A stretch of DNA of 64,000 nucleotides from Gluconacetobacter entanii (GCF_003206495.1 NZ_NKUF01000004.1:102088-166087), one strand, 5' to 3'; shown: positions 26,533 through 37,208, numbered from the stretch's first letter. The notes: generated by a model not told the origin, from the letters alone. Numbers and translations are program-made.

Positions 26533-26932
26533 TACCAATATTTTCCCAATGTATTCTGTAAGTGAAATTTTGCAATCACATAACGACGCCGCATTTTGGC
26601 GTCAACGAAAAAATAGACCAATTGGAATTAAAAATATGGACCTGTAAGGTCTCTATTTAAAGATTCATTATATATTCATGAAAATGTATAGGATATCGGG
26701 CAGGAATCCCTGCCCTGCGCAGGAAAAAATAATCGACCGATGGAATTAAATAATTCCGGACGACAGTTCTGGCTTTCGCATGGAAGCAGGATGCGGACGG
26801 TCGGGAAATGATTGCAGTCGTTTTTTATGGAACGGCCGATATTCTGGAAGAATCCAAATACAGCACAGATATCATGAAGTTTTCATGACCGGATTACGGA
26901 AGATAACCATAAAAACTTCCGGAATAATGAAT
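26533..26932. other. AT-rich intergenic region upstream of the envelope cassette
   Basis: No supported gene. The sequence is visibly richer in A and T than its surroundings and should contain the cassette promoter. I see no clear terminator for the L,D-transpeptidase gene, so read-through from it into the cassette is possible. Confidence 0.5.
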
Positions 26933-27913
<981 letters not shown>

Positions 27914-28085
27914 CTGGCTTCCGGCATGACGGTCTGGCGATCCCGTGGATGTACGTTCTGTTCTGAAAAACCAATGAAATGCATCTTTAGCGTATTCTAC
28001 TACCTCCCTGCCGTCCCTGATCCATTTCCCTTGTGCTGGAGCGTTCGATACAGTCTTCGGGTTTCCGTGGAGGGTATGCAGGTTC

Positions 28086-29429
28086 CTATCGTACGTCCTG
28101 CGGTCGGTCCGTGGCATCGAAACGGAAGGGTTCGCCGACTGCCGTGCTGGGCAGTTCCCCTTCCCACATGACGGTATTCCCCCGGATGATGGTGCCAACG
28201 GGACGGCCGGTCAGGGTGCGACCGACAAAAGGTGACCAGCCGCAACGTGATGCCAGCCAGTCCTGCCGGATCTCCCAGCGGGCCCCAAGATCGACGATCG
28301 AGAAATCGGCGTCGTACCCCACGGCGATCCGTCCCTTGCGCACCAGTCCGAACAGGCGTTGTGGTCCGGCGGATGTCATGTCCACCACCTTGCGCAGCGT
28401 CAGGCGTCCCTGCGCGACATGGTCAAGCATCAGCGGCAGCAGCGTCTGCACCCCCGGCATGCCGGATGGGGAGTCGGGATAGGAACGTTCCTTTGCCGTC
28501 ATGGTATGGGGGGCATGGTCGGATCCAATGATGTCGGGTACCCCCTGCCCCATCCAGTACCACAGCCCCTCTCGCGCCGTGCGGTTGCGGATCGGCGGGT
28601 TCATCTGCGCCAGCGTGCCGAGTTCGGGATAGGCCTCCTCCGCCGCAAGGGTCAGGTGCTGCGGCGTGACCTCGCAACTGGCGATATCCTTGTTGGCCGA
28701 AAGGAATTCCAGTTCCGCCGGCGTGGTGACATGCAGCACATGGATGCGGCGGCCTGTCCTGCGTGCAAGGGCCACGATGCGCCGTGTCGCACGCATTGCC
28801 GTTTCCTCGTCACGCCAGACCGGGTGGGAGGACGGATCCCCCGCCACGCGATGCCCGACCCGTTCCAGCAGCCTGTCCTCGTCCTCGGCATGGATCGCGA
28901 CGCGGCGGGAGCCGGAGCGCAGGACACGTTCGAGGATCCGGTCATCGGACACCAGCAGGCTGCCGGTGGAGGAGCCCATGAAGATCTTGATCCCTGCCGT
29001 GCCCGGCAGCTTTTCAAGTTCCCCGCACTGCTCTGCATTGTCCGTCGTCGCCCCGACATAGAATGCGTGTTCGCACCACATGCGACCGCGTGCGCGCGCC
29101 AGCTTGTCCGCCACGGCTTCGGGCGTATCGGTGGGGGGGCGGGTATTGGGCATCTCGAACACGCCCGTCACGCCGCCAAGCACGGCGGCGCGGCTGCCGG
29201 ATTCCAGGTCTTCCGCATCGCCGGGTCCGGGTTCGCGGAAATGGACCTGCGTGTCGATCACGCCGGGCAGGATGGTCAGGCCCGTGCAGTCCAGCGTGCG
29301 ATCCGCGCTGCCGGTGCCGCCGATGCGTGCAATCCGTCCGTCACGGACGAAAACGTCCACCGGTACGGTCTGATCGGGAAGGACGACAGTCCCGTTTTTC
29401 AAAACAAGGTCGTACGATGTGCCAGGCAT
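28086..29429 (-). CDS. Dihydroorotase-like cyclic amidohydrolase
   Basis: A 447-residue amidohydrolase of the dihydroorotase/allantoinase/hydantoinase group, cutting cyclic amide rings with two metals. Visible are the N-terminal composite barrel, DTQVHFREPG at residues 59-68, the carboxylated-Lys stretch GIKIFMGSS, His residues in AIHAEDED and HVLHVTTP, and the Asp in GSDHAPHT. The first metal motif normally reads D-x-H-x-H; here Gln61 takes the place of the first His. I recall a subgroup of alphaproteobacterial proteins with this change, annotated dihydroorotase. So pyrimidine synthesis is possible but should not be taken for granted. No pyr genes are nearby. Confidence 0.82.
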   Translation of the reverse strand: MPGTSYDLVLKNGTVVLPDQTVPVDVFVRDGRIARIGGTGSADRTLDCTGLTILPGVIDTQVHFREPGPGDAEDLESGSRAAVLGGVTGVFEMPNTRPPTDTPEAVADKLARARGRMWCEHAFYVGATTDNAEQCGELEKLPGTAGIKIFMGSSTGSLLVSDDRILERVLRSGSRRVAIHAEDEDRLLERVGHRVAGDPSSHPVWRDEETAMRATRRIVALARRTGRRIHVLHVTTPAELEFLSANKDIASCEVTPQHLTLAAEEAYPELGTLAQMNPPIRNRTAREGLWYWMGQGVPDIIGSDHAPHTMTAKERSYPDSPSGMPGVQTLLPLMLDHVAQGRLTLRKVVDMTSAGPQRLFGLVRKGRIAVGYDADFSIVDLGARWEIRQDWLASRCGWSPFVGRTLTGRPVGTIIRGNTVMWEGELPSTAVGEPFRFDATDRPQDVR

Positions 29430-29563
29430 CAGGTCTTCCGTCTCGTTTACGTTTCAGGAGCAGATACGCAACCGGCTCCGGCGTGGGACGGAAAATAATC
29501 GACATGCGTGCATACGTCCAGAAGAAGACAGGTGCCTTCACGCATGCCGCTGCGCTGTGTGGC

Positions 29564-29704
29564 CTACTGGAGAATGAAAAACAGGGTCATGCACGCAATC
29601 GCCATCGTGATGATGACAAGGCGACCGAGGTGATAATCCGGGGCTGCGTGCCGGTGGCCAAGATGCACCTGCGCGGGCGGGACATCATGCGACAGGTCGG
29701 TCAT
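29564..29704 (-). CDS. Small single-span membrane protein downstream of mntH
   Basis: A 46-residue peptide: a His-rich N-terminal half (DLSHDVPPAQVHLGHRHA) and one C-terminal transmembrane helix (LVIITMAIACMTLFFILQ). A strong ribosome-binding site, GGAGAAA, stands directly before the ATG at 29704, which decides this start over the longer frame. It lies 41 bases after mntH on the same strand. A His-rich small membrane protein beside a manganese importer could bind metal or modulate the transporter; this is inference. Confidence 0.6.
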   Translation of the reverse strand: MTDLSHDVPPAQVHLGHRHAAPDYHLGRLVIITMAIACMTLFFILQ

Positions 29705-29745
29705 TTTCTCCTCCGTACACGAAATTGGGTGTTGTGCGGCATTGT

Positions 29746-31110
29746 TCAGTTCAGGGATGTCAGGCTGTCCCACAGCAGTTTGAAATTGAGGATGAGGATG
29801 ATGGCGGCGATAAGCCACGCCATGGCTTTCATCGGGAGGGAGATCACGAATTCCCCCATCTTTTCACGGTCAGAGACGAACATCACCAGCGGGATGACCG
29901 CAAAGGGCAGTTGCATCGACAGGATGACCTGGCTGAACATCAGCAGTTCCCCCACCCCATGCGTGCCATAAAGCAACGTGACGAACAGGACGGGAATGAC
30001 CGCAAGGCCGCGGGTCAGCAGTCTGCGCGCCCATGATGGCATGGAAAGGTGCAGGAACCCTTCCATGACGATCTGCCCGGCCAGCGTGCCGGTCACGGTT
30101 GAATTCATGCCCGCCGCCAGCAGGGCCGTTGCGAACAGGGTGGATGCGATCCCCACGCCCAGCACGGGTGACAGCAGGCGATAGGCATCGGAAATTTCAG
30201 CAACGTCGTGATGTCCGCTGGCATGGAACGCCGCCGCCGCGACAATCAGGATGGCGGCATTGATGAACAGCGCCAGAACAAGGGCGATCGTGCTGTCGAG
30301 TGTTGACCACCGGATGGCGTCGCGTCGTCCCGCCGGAGTGCGGTCGAAGGCACGGGTCTGCACGATGGAGGAATGCAGGTACAGGTTATGAGGCATGACC
30401 GTCGCCCCGATGATGCCGATGGCGATATACAGCATCGAAGGATCCCTCAGGACCTGCGACGATGGCATGAACCCGCGCAGGATCGCGGAAATGGAGGGAA
30501 CGGACGCGATGACCTGCACCACGAAACAGCCTGCGATGATGAGCAGCAGCCCGATGATGAAGGATTCAAGATAGCGGAAGCCACGCTGCATCAGCAGCAG
30601 CACGACGAAGGCGTCCGCAATGGATACAATACATCCCCCGATCAGGGGCAGGCCAAACAGCAGTTGCAGGGCAACGGCCGTGCCAATGACCTCCGCCAGG
30701 TCGCAGGCGATGATGGCGAGTTCGCATGACAGCCATAAAATGGAATTCGCCAGCGGGGGGAAATGGTCCCGGCATGCCTGCGCAAGGTCGCGGCCGGTCA
30801 CAATGCCCAGTCGTGCCGCAAGTGCCTGAAGCACGATCGCCATCAGGTTCGACAGCATGACAACCCACAGCAGATGATACCCAAACCGCGACCCGCCCTG
30901 CAGGTCGGTGGCCCAGTTGCCGGGGTCCATATATCCGACCGAAATCATGTATCCCGGACCGACGAACGCCAGAAAACGGCGCCACCACGCGGCGGTGCTG
31001 TCCGGGACATGGATGCTGGCATGGACTTCGGGCAGGCTCCGTCCATCCGTGCCCTGCCGGGTGAAGCGCCATGGCTGCGAAGGAGGCGGCATGGAGGGTG
31101 GAGCGGACAT
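29746..31110 (-). CDS. mntH: NRAMP-family manganese/divalent metal transporter
   Basis: A 454-residue proton-coupled Mn(II)/Fe(II) importer with about 11 transmembrane helices. The metal-binding motifs are [10 protein letters not shown] in helix 1 (Asp and Asn ligands) and [12 protein letters not shown] in helix 6 (Met and following residues). The length is slightly above the E. coli protein because of a 40-residue soluble N-terminus. Likely under manganese or iron control through the 208 bases upstream, but I see no operator I can name. A small His-rich membrane peptide gene follows in the same direction. Confidence 0.94.
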   Translation of the reverse strand: MSAPPSMPPPSQPWRFTRQGTDGRSLPEVHASIHVPDSTAAWWRRFLAFVGPGYMISVGYMDPGNWATDLQGGSRFGYHLLWVVMLSNLMAIVLQALAARLGIVTGRDLAQACRDHFPPLANSILWLSCELAIIACDLAEVIGTAVALQLLFGLPLIGGCIVSIADAFVVLLLMQRGFRYLESFIIGLLLIIAGCFVVQVIASVPSISAILRGFMPSSQVLRDPSMLYIAIGIIGATVMPHNLYLHSSIVQTRAFDRTPAGRRDAIRWSTLDSTIALVLALFINAAILIVAAAAFHASGHHDVAEISDAYRLLSPVLGVGIASTLFATALLAAGMNSTVTGTLAGQIVMEGFLHLSMPSWARRLLTRGLAVIPVLFVTLLYGTHGVGELLMFSQVILSMQLPFAVIPLVMFVSDREKMGEFVISLPMKAMAWLIAAIILILNFKLLWDSLTSLN

Positions 31111-31318
31111 GAAGACCTGCCTGAAAACCTTGTCGTCAGGTCATTGAACGCCACTGCCATGAAATATGCAATAAGCTATATCTTGTGGTGATGACAATTT
31201 TTCATAGCATGCAGGTTACAAGACCGCGAGCAGGGGAAACCGGCGGGAAAGGCATGCTGTTGCGGGCGGGAATGTCATCAGGGAACGCGCAGGCAGGTGG
31301 CCTGCCTGCGGCCGAAGG

Positions 31319-32122
31319 TCAGTTGCGGTAATCCGGCTGTTCACGATCGAGCTTGCGGATCAGTGCCTGCCAGATCAGTTGTCCCTGGTCCGTATCGTCT
31401 TCGAATTGCTGGCGTGCACGCAGGATGCTGGGAAGTGACGGGAAATGCAGCTTCACGCCGGTTGACTGCGCCGCGACCTGAATACGGCAGGCCTGCTCCA
31501 GATAGTACATGCGGTAAAAACATTCCGCCACCGTGCGCCCGACCGTCAGCAGGCCATGATTTTGCAGGATCAGGCCATGATTGTCCCCAAGGTCGCGGAC
31601 AAGACGTTCGCGCTCGCTCAGATTGTCTTCGGCGGCCAGCCCTTCATAGGCATGGAACCCGATACGGTCATGGAATTCCATGCTGATCTGGTTTATGGGC
31701 AGGATCTTGCGATCCTGCGCCGCCACGGCCATGCCCGCAACCGTGTGGGTATGCATGACGCAGGCAGCGTCGGGCCGGGCACGGTGGATGGCGGAATGGA
31801 TGACGAAGCCCGCGGGATTGATGGGCCAGGCGGTCTGCTGGCGCGGATGGCCGTCGGCATCCACGCTTACAAGGGAACTGGCGGTGATTTCCTCGAACAG
31901 GAAGCCATACGGGTTGACCAGATAGGCATGCCGCCACCCCGGCAGTCGTGCCGAAAGGTGCGTATAGACAAGGTCGGTCATCCCGAAATGCGCCACCAGA
32001 CGATACGCCGCGGCAAGTTCGCGGCGCAGCACCTGTTCCGTTGCGGATGGCGGAGGCACTGGTACCCCCGCCTCCCGCACGTCCATGTCCCCGTTACCCG
32101 TCGCGTCAGGCAATGACGACAT
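31319..32122 (-). CDS. Class II aldolase/adducin family protein
   Basis: A 267-residue zinc aldolase-fold protein. The zinc His residues are in MHTHTVAGMA and LQNHGLLTVG, and the N-terminal part has DLVYTHLSARLPG. Members include fuculose- and ribulose-phosphate aldolases and decarboxylases; the substrate here is unknown. I took the ATG at 32122, which overlaps the aminotransferase stop by 17 bases; an ATG at 32086 is the alternative. It is the last gene of a unit with the Tat-signal aminotransferase and probably the arginine-deiminase-like gene. Confidence 0.85.
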   Translation of the reverse strand: MSSLPDATGNGDMDVREAGVPVPPPSATEQVLRRELAAAYRLVAHFGMTDLVYTHLSARLPGWRHAYLVNPYGFLFEEITASSLVSVDADGHPRQQTAWPINPAGFVIHSAIHRARPDAACVMHTHTVAGMAVAAQDRKILPINQISMEFHDRIGFHAYEGLAAEDNLSERERLVRDLGDNHGLILQNHGLLTVGRTVAECFYRMYYLEQACRIQVAAQSTGVKLHFPSLPSILRARQQFEDDTDQGQLIWQALIRKLDREQPDYRN

Positions 32123-33284
32123 CCAGCGCCTTGCAGAAACTGTGCATGTCGCTTTCGGACCCGACGGTGATACGTGAACAGTTCGGCCATATGGACCAGT
32201 TGCGCCCGATGATGACGCCCTGTTTTGCAAATGCCTCCCGCACCGGTTTCGCCGGGCGCTTCCAGTCAACGATGAACATGTTCGCCACGCTGGGGATGTA
32301 GGAGATCCCGCGCTGGCGCAGGTGCGCGAATGTCATCTCCAGGTTGGCGATCATCTCGTTGCGACGCTGCACGATCTCCTGCGCGCGCGTGACGCTGGCC
32401 AGTCCGGTGGAAAGGGCCACGGTGGAGAGCATGAAGGATTGGGAGAACCCGTCATAACGCATCATCTTTTCCAGCAGGTCGGGACGCCCCATGCTGAGCC
32501 CGAGGCGCAGGCCAGCCATGCCGAACAGCTTGGAGAACGTGCGCAGCACGATCACATCCTTGCCCGCCGCGACAAGGGAGGCGGCGCTGGGCGTGCCGGA
32601 AAAGTGGATATAAGCCTCGTCCACCAGTACGATCGAGCCTGCGGGCTTGTTGGCGACCAGCCATTCGATGTCGGCAATGGGCGTCAGCGTGCCGGTGGGA
32701 TTGTTGGGGGAACAGATATAGTAGACCCCCGCGTTCGGATTGGCCGCCAGCATGGCGCGGACATCTGCTTTCCAGTTGTTTTCCGGACGCAGTGCAACCT
32801 TCGCCAGCGGAACCTTCAGCCACTCCGCCGTCTCCCATGACGGTTCATAGGTCGGGTCCAGCGTGACAAGTCCCCGTTTGGGAGAACAGAACGTCACGAT
32901 GGCGCGACACAGCGGATCGCCCGAACCGGGCCAGGGCATGATATGGTCGGCGGGCACGCCCTCGATTTCGGAAACCGCCTTGATCAGGTCCTGCCGGTTG
33001 CGATTGGGCCAGTAACGGTTGCCCTGCGCCACCATGGCGGTACCGGCGCGCACGCCTGCCTCCATGGGGCCGGTCCACCATTCGTTGCTGTCGATCAGCA
33101 CCTTGCCCGCGTTATCGCCGGCCGACGCCACGACCCCGCGTGCCTGCGAAACCCTGCCCGGCAGCGACGCCAGCGCCAGACCGGTGCCCAGCAACGCCCC
33201 GATACGGCCAAACTGCCGACGCGAATATCCCCGTTGCAGCAGGTCACGCCGGGCGTCAGCCGACAAAGTCGCATCCGTATCCAT
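32106..33284 (-). CDS. PLP-dependent aminotransferase (HisC-like) with Tat signal
   Basis: A 392-residue fold-type I aminotransferase. Unusually it begins with a twin-arginine signal, YSRRQFGRIGALLGTGLALA (about residues 20-39), so it should act in the periplasm. The PLP domain has SPNNPTGT, LVDEAYIHF and the Lys in TFSKLFGMAGLRLG that forms the Schiff base, and ends with an Arg for the substrate carboxylate in SRITVG. It resembles histidinol-phosphate aminotransferases, but the export signal and lack of his genes argue for another substrate. It overlaps the aldolase gene and lies 197 bases after the arginine-deiminase-like gene. Confidence 0.85.
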   Translation of the reverse strand: MDTDATLSADARRDLLQRGYSRRQFGRIGALLGTGLALASLPGRVSQARGVVASAGDNAGKVLIDSNEWWTGPMEAGVRAGTAMVAQGNRYWPNRNRQDLIKAVSEIEGVPADHIMPWPGSGDPLCRAIVTFCSPKRGLVTLDPTYEPSWETAEWLKVPLAKVALRPENNWKADVRAMLAANPNAGVYYICSPNNPTGTLTPIADIEWLVANKPAGSIVLVDEAYIHFSGTPSAASLVAAGKDVIVLRTFSKLFGMAGLRLGLSMGRPDLLEKMMRYDGFSQSFMLSTVALSTGLASVTRAQEIVQRRNEMIANLEMTFAHLRQRGISYIPSVANMFIVDWKRPAKPVREAFAKQGVIIGRNWSIWPNCSRITVGSESDMHSFCKALDVVIA

Positions 33285-33481
33285 AATACGCGTTCCTTAG
33301 TTATGTCAGGGCGATGGTGACCATGGCCCCGCAACCATCCTGAGGACACATATCATGCAGGCTTATTCATTACGATCAAGTTCCATTATGAAACACGGAT
33401 CGTAATGACCATGCGGGTGTGAAAATATGCCACACCACGCTTATGTCGGAATTGCGCGGCCGGCATGGCCTTATCGGGCGT

Positions 33482-34351
33482 TCACCGCGCCAGGGAGGCC
33501 CGCCGCAGGGGCATGGTCATGCAGTGCACGCTGCCCCCGCCGCGTGAAAACTGCTCCAGATGCGGGGTCAGGACCTCCATGCCTTCGGCGCGCATCATCT
33601 GGTTGATTCGCGTGCTGTGACGTGGACTGATGACCCGCCCCTTCCCCAGCGCAAGGACATTGCATCCCATGTCGTTCATCGCTTCCTTGTAACTGACGGG
33701 CAGCAGGCGTATGCCCTGCGCGCGCAGCCATGCAAGGTCGGCATCGGGCAGGACATCGGTGACCGCAATGGCCGTGTCGTCGTTGATCATCGTGAAGATG
33801 ACATCAAGATGCAGGAAATGCGCGGGGAAGCGAATCAGGCGGCAGGTCCAGCCTTCCTGTATGAACCAGTCGGCGAACTGCCTTGCCCCGTCTTCGTCCG
33901 TGCGGCCGCCACTGACCCCGATCACCAGCAGGCCGGGACGTATGAAATGTATGTCGCCTCCCTCGATATGGCCCTGCGTGCAGGTTTTCCAGATTTCACC
34001 GGGGGCATAGAACTGCCGCACCGCCCCTTCCTCCGCACGGCGTTCGGGGCGCGACATGCGGGTGACCACGGTGCCGAATGGCGTGGTCTGTGAACTGTCG
34101 CGGGTATAGACCTCATAGGGCATGCCGCTCTGCGGTGTCATGAAATGGCAGTTGACGTCCGCCATGCGCAGGGCATCCACCAGTTCATCAAACTGTGAAA
34201 GCATATCGGCATGATTGGTGCGACGGCCGCTGGCCAGGGTCTGGATTGCGATGTCGTTGCTTGGTATCCATGAATAATGCTCTGGCCGGCACAGAAGCAC
34301 ATCGGCAAGGGTGCCGCTTTCGCTGTCCATGAACCAGTGATTTGCGTTCAT
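33482..34351 (-). CDS. Arginine deiminase / amidinotransferase-fold enzyme (DDAH-like)
   Basis: A 289-residue guanidino-group-modifying enzyme fold. Signature parts are the N-terminal LLCRPEHYSW, the EGGDIHFIRPG stretch, HLDVIF with the catalytic His, and GGGSVHCMT near the C-terminus with the nucleophilic Cys. Reactions in the family are hydrolysis of arginine, methylarginine or related compounds, or amidino transfer. I chose the ATG at 34351; the longer frame runs through the tandem repeat at 34510. No signal peptide, so cytoplasmic. It is first in a unit facing a LysR regulator. Confidence 0.85.
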   Translation of the reverse strand: MNANHWFMDSESGTLADVLLCRPEHYSWIPSNDIAIQTLASGRRTNHADMLSQFDELVDALRMADVNCHFMTPQSGMPYEVYTRDSSQTTPFGTVVTRMSRPERRAEEGAVRQFYAPGEIWKTCTQGHIEGGDIHFIRPGLLVIGVSGGRTDEDGARQFADWFIQEGWTCRLIRFPAHFLHLDVIFTMINDDTAIAVTDVLPDADLAWLRAQGIRLLPVSYKEAMNDMGCNVLALGKGRVISPRHSTRINQMMRAEGMEVLTPHLEQFSRGGGSVHCMTMPLRRASLAR

Positions 34352-34665
34352 TACGTGAAAATCCCGAAGAAATGGCGCGTCTGCCCCCCGGCAGGAAGGG
34401 TTTGCAGCGTAGCAACGTGACGGATTTGACGGGATAGGAATGATGCATAGTTCACTTTGAAATTTCATTAACCGCAAGAAATCAAAAAACCTGTTTGTGC
34501 CATGACATATAATGTTGCACTCTCTGGACAATCTGGTAATGTTGCACTCTCTGGACAATCTGGAGCGGACAAGTAACGATCAGCAGAATTCATCAGGTCG
34601 TAACCATCCGGCCTAAGTCATTTCGACCGATATCCCACTGGCACCATGGACGGATCCCGACGCAC
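34352..34665. promoter_or_regulatory. Divergent control region between the deiminase-like and LysR genes
   Basis: No gene is supported in these 314 bases. They hold both divergent promoters and the two-copy 27-base repeat at 34510-34563. LysR regulators usually bind between themselves and a divergent target, so this is the likely control point of the whole locus. Confidence 0.6.
34510..34563 (+). repeat. Two exact tandem copies of a 27-base unit
   Basis: The unit, starting TAATGTTGCACTC and ending GGACAATCTGG, is repeated without change or spacer at 34510-34536 and 34537-34563. Position in the divergent region suggests a duplicated protein-binding site; a slip or old insertion scar is the alternative. 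Confidence 0.85.
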
Positions 34666-35652
34666 ATGACAGCCTCATCAATGACCCTCTCCTCCCCTTC
34701 CCCATCTTCCACAAAGCGGATGGCGGCAGGCCGACGCAGAGGTGGTGGTTTCCGTGGCCAGGTGGCCGAGGTGGACCTGCGTCTGCTGCGCGTCTTTCGC
34801 ACGGTGGCCGAACGCGGGGGATTTTCGGCGGCAGAAATTGCCCTGGGAAAAAGCAAGTCTTCGATCAGTATCGATATCTCGGCGCTGGAAAACCGCCTCA
34901 ACATAAAACTGTGCCAGCGCGGGCGCAGCGGATTTGCCCTGACGGGCGAAGGGCGCATGGTGCTTGAGGCGACGGAGGAACTGCTTGCGGATATCGAGCG
35001 TTTCCAGCAGCGCATCAATACGGCAAGCGGCATCCTGTCGGGACGTTTTTCGCTGTATATGCCGGACAATATCCTGATTCACGGGGAAACGGCGGTCATA
35101 CGTGCCATCAAGACCTTTACCGCGCGGCATCCTTCGGTTTTCATGAACATGTATTCCGCCTCCCCGCGTGAAGTGGAACTTGCGGTGCTTGATGGGCGCG
35201 CCACGGCGGGCATCGTGCTGCATGGCCATCATCGACCGGACATGGAAAGTACGGCGCTGTTTACGGAATCCCTTGGCCTGTACTGCGCGATGACGCATCC
35301 ACTGGCGCAGATGGACAAGGATGACATCACGTTCGATGTCCTGACGCAGCAGCGCATGATCGAGGTCTCCAGCGCGGTTTCCTCCCCTGCGTGGGACCGG
35401 ATCAAGGGCCATATGACGTTCTGCGCCGGTGCCGAAAATGTTGATGCCCGCGCCCTGCTGATCCTTTCGGGCAATTATATCGTATTCCTGCCCGAAGCCT
35501 ATGCGCGGCCGCTTGTTGCCGAGGGGCTTTTGCGCCATATCGCGCCGGACAGCCTGCGCCTGATGACCAGTTTCCATTTCCTGGTGCGTCCGTCCCCCGA
35601 TACGGGCATGATGATCGAAACCTTCCGCACGATACTGGAAGACTCATATTGA
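34666..35652 (+). CDS. LysR family transcriptional regulator
   Basis: A 328-residue regulator. A Ser/Arg-rich leader of about 35 residues precedes the winged helix (VDLRLLRVFRTVAERGGFSA, with KSKSSISIDISALENRL as recognition helix). The rest is the two-lobed effector domain starting SGRFSLYMPDN. The ATG at 34666 is the longest option; ATG codons at 34681 and 34720 would trim only the leader. Its stop overlaps the TTG start of the transporter gene (TTGA), so it is co-transcribed with the uptake system, and it is the likely regulator of the divergent enzyme genes. Confidence 0.9.
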   Translation: MTASSMTLSSPSPSSTKRMAAGRRRGGGFRGQVAEVDLRLLRVFRTVAERGGFSAAEIALGKSKSSISIDISALENRLNIKLCQRGRSGFALTGEGRMVLEATEELLADIERFQQRINTASGILSGRFSLYMPDNILIHGETAVIRAIKTFTARHPSVFMNMYSASPREVELAVLDGRATAGIVLHGHHRPDMESTALFTESLGLYCAMTHPLAQMDKDDITFDVLTQQRMIEVSSAVSSPAWDRIKGHMTFCAGAENVDARALLILSGNYIVFLPEAYARPLVAEGLLRHIAPDSLRLMTSFHFLVRPSPDTGMMIETFRTILEDSY

Positions 35653-37208
35653 GATATTCCACCTGTCCTGCGGTGACGGATCTGTTGTCCCTGTGTTTCT
35701 TTCTTCTTGTAATGCTGCATGCGCGTCCGATCCGGGCGCAGGTGTCCGGCCTGCCGGGCTTCATTCATGATGGTGTCCTGAACGTCTGCACCAATCCCAC
35801 CCTGCCCCCGATGACGTTCATGAAACATGAGGGGGAGGATCAGAGCCTGCCTTCTGGCGTGGATATCGACCTTGCGCGCGCACTTGCCGAGTACTGGCAT
35901 GTCCGGCTTGAGGTTTCCTCCATGGATTTCGTGGGGCTGTTTCCCTCCCTCATGGCAGGACGGTGCGCGATGGTCGCAAGTGGCGTCACGCGCCTCCCCA
36001 GTCGGGAAAGAAGTTTTGACGCCGTTCCCTACCTAGATACGGCGATGGTGGTTGTGGCGCCTGCCGCGACCGGCGCCATCGCCACCATGGACGACCTGTC
36101 CGGGCGACGTGTCGCCGTGCAGGCGGGCACCAGTTACGCGGCCATGATCGAACGCCTGAACGCACAACTGCTGGCACAGCACCGCATGCCCATCGAGATC
36201 CAGCAGTATCCTACCGAGGAAACGGTGGTGCAGCAGGTTCTCCTGGGCCGGGACTTTGCCTTCATAAGTCAGGATGTGGAGATATATTTCCGCCAGAAGC
36301 AACTGCATGGCAAGGTGCATGTCATCCTGCGGACCAATGACCCGCAATACCGGCAGTTCGCCCTGTACATACGCAAGGACGCGCAGGATCACGAGGCCCT
36401 GCGGCATGCCATTGCCGTCCTGTCCGCCAATGGCCGGATCAATACCATTGCGCGCCGCTGGTCAATTGCCCCAAGCAGCGCCACGGTCCTGTCGGCGGCC
36501 CCTGCCCCGGTCTTTGTCTGGCATGATTTTTTCCGCGCGCTGGTGTCGGCATCATTCCTGCTGGGGGCGGCGGTCACGCTGGCGCTGGCGCTGGCGTCGC
36601 ACCTGACGGCCATCGTGATCTCGATTCCCATCGCCCTGCGGCTTGGGGGGCGGCCGGGGATCGTGCGCACGCTGCTGGGTCTTTATATCTATGTCTTTCG
36701 TGCCGTGCCGACCCTGCTGCAACTGCTGTTCGTGTGGAATGCGCTGCCGCAGTTCTGTCCCATCTTCCGGGAGGCATGGTTCACGCCGTTCCTTGCGGCG
36801 TGGATATCGCTGTCACTCAATGAAAGTGCCTACCAGGCTGAAATCAACCGTTCCGCGCTGGCTTCCGTTGATCCCGGGCAGGTCGCGGCGGGAAAGGCGC
36901 TGGGCATGCGGACCGGGCAGATCTATCGCCATGTCGTCCTGCCACAGGCCCTGCGGATCGCCCTGCCGCCCACGCTCAATGATTTCATCACGCTGCTCAA
37001 GACCACGTCACTGGCGTCGGTCATTTCGTTGCACGAACTTCTGTCCGTGGCGCAGGTGGAGGTCGCCCGGAGTTTCGAGTTCAGTGAATATTACGCGGCG
37101 GCCCTTGTCTATTACCTGATGATGGTGCTGTTTTTCATCATGCTGCAGAAAATCATGGAACATCGCCTTGGATGGGCTGCCCATGGGGGAAGTGTTCATG
37201 AACGGTAA
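35649..37208 (+). CDS. Fused binding-protein/permease of a polar amino acid ABC transporter
   Basis: A 519-residue fusion. A signal or anchor segment (LLSLCFFLLVMLHARPIRA) is followed by a solute-binding family 3 domain (about residues 40-270; NVCTNPTLPPMTFM, then GVDIDLARALAEYW and GRRVAVQAGTSYA). The C-terminal part is a HisMQ-type permease with the ATPase-contact loop AGKALGMRTGQIYRHVVLPQA. Only the TTG at 35649 keeps the signal peptide, so I accept it; it overlaps the LysR stop. With the ATPase downstream this makes a complete importer, probably for a basic or other polar amino acid. Confidence 0.88.
   Translation: MRYSTCPAVTDLLSLCFFLLVMLHARPIRAQVSGLPGFIHDGVLNVCTNPTLPPMTFMKHEGEDQSLPSGVDIDLARALAEYWHVRLEVSSMDFVGLFPSLMAGRCAMVASGVTRLPSRERSFDAVPYLDTAMVVVAPAATGAIATMDDLSGRRVAVQAGTSYAAMIERLNAQLLAQHRMPIEIQQYPTEETVVQQVLLGRDFAFISQDVEIYFRQKQLHGKVHVILRTNDPQYRQFALYIRKDAQDHEALRHAIAVLSANGRINTIARRWSIAPSSATVLSAAPAPVFVWHDFFRALVSASFLLGAAVTLALALASHLTAIVISIPIALRLGGRPGIVRTLLGLYIYVFRAVPTLLQLLFVWNALPQFCPIFREAWFTPFLAAWISLSLNESAYQAEINRSALASVDPGQVAAGKALGMRTGQIYRHVVLPQALRIALPPTLNDFITLLKTTSLASVISLHELLSVAQVEVARSFEFSEYYAAALVYYLMMVLFFIMLQKIMEHRLGWAAHGGSVHER

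Noticed and set aside
32106..33284. Assignment as histidine-biosynthetic hisC
   Set aside because: The Tat signal and the absence of his genes around it argue against a cytoplasmic histidine pathway enzyme.
34510..34563. Tandem 27-base repeat as a CRISPR remnant
   Set aside because: The two copies abut without spacers and no cas genes are near.
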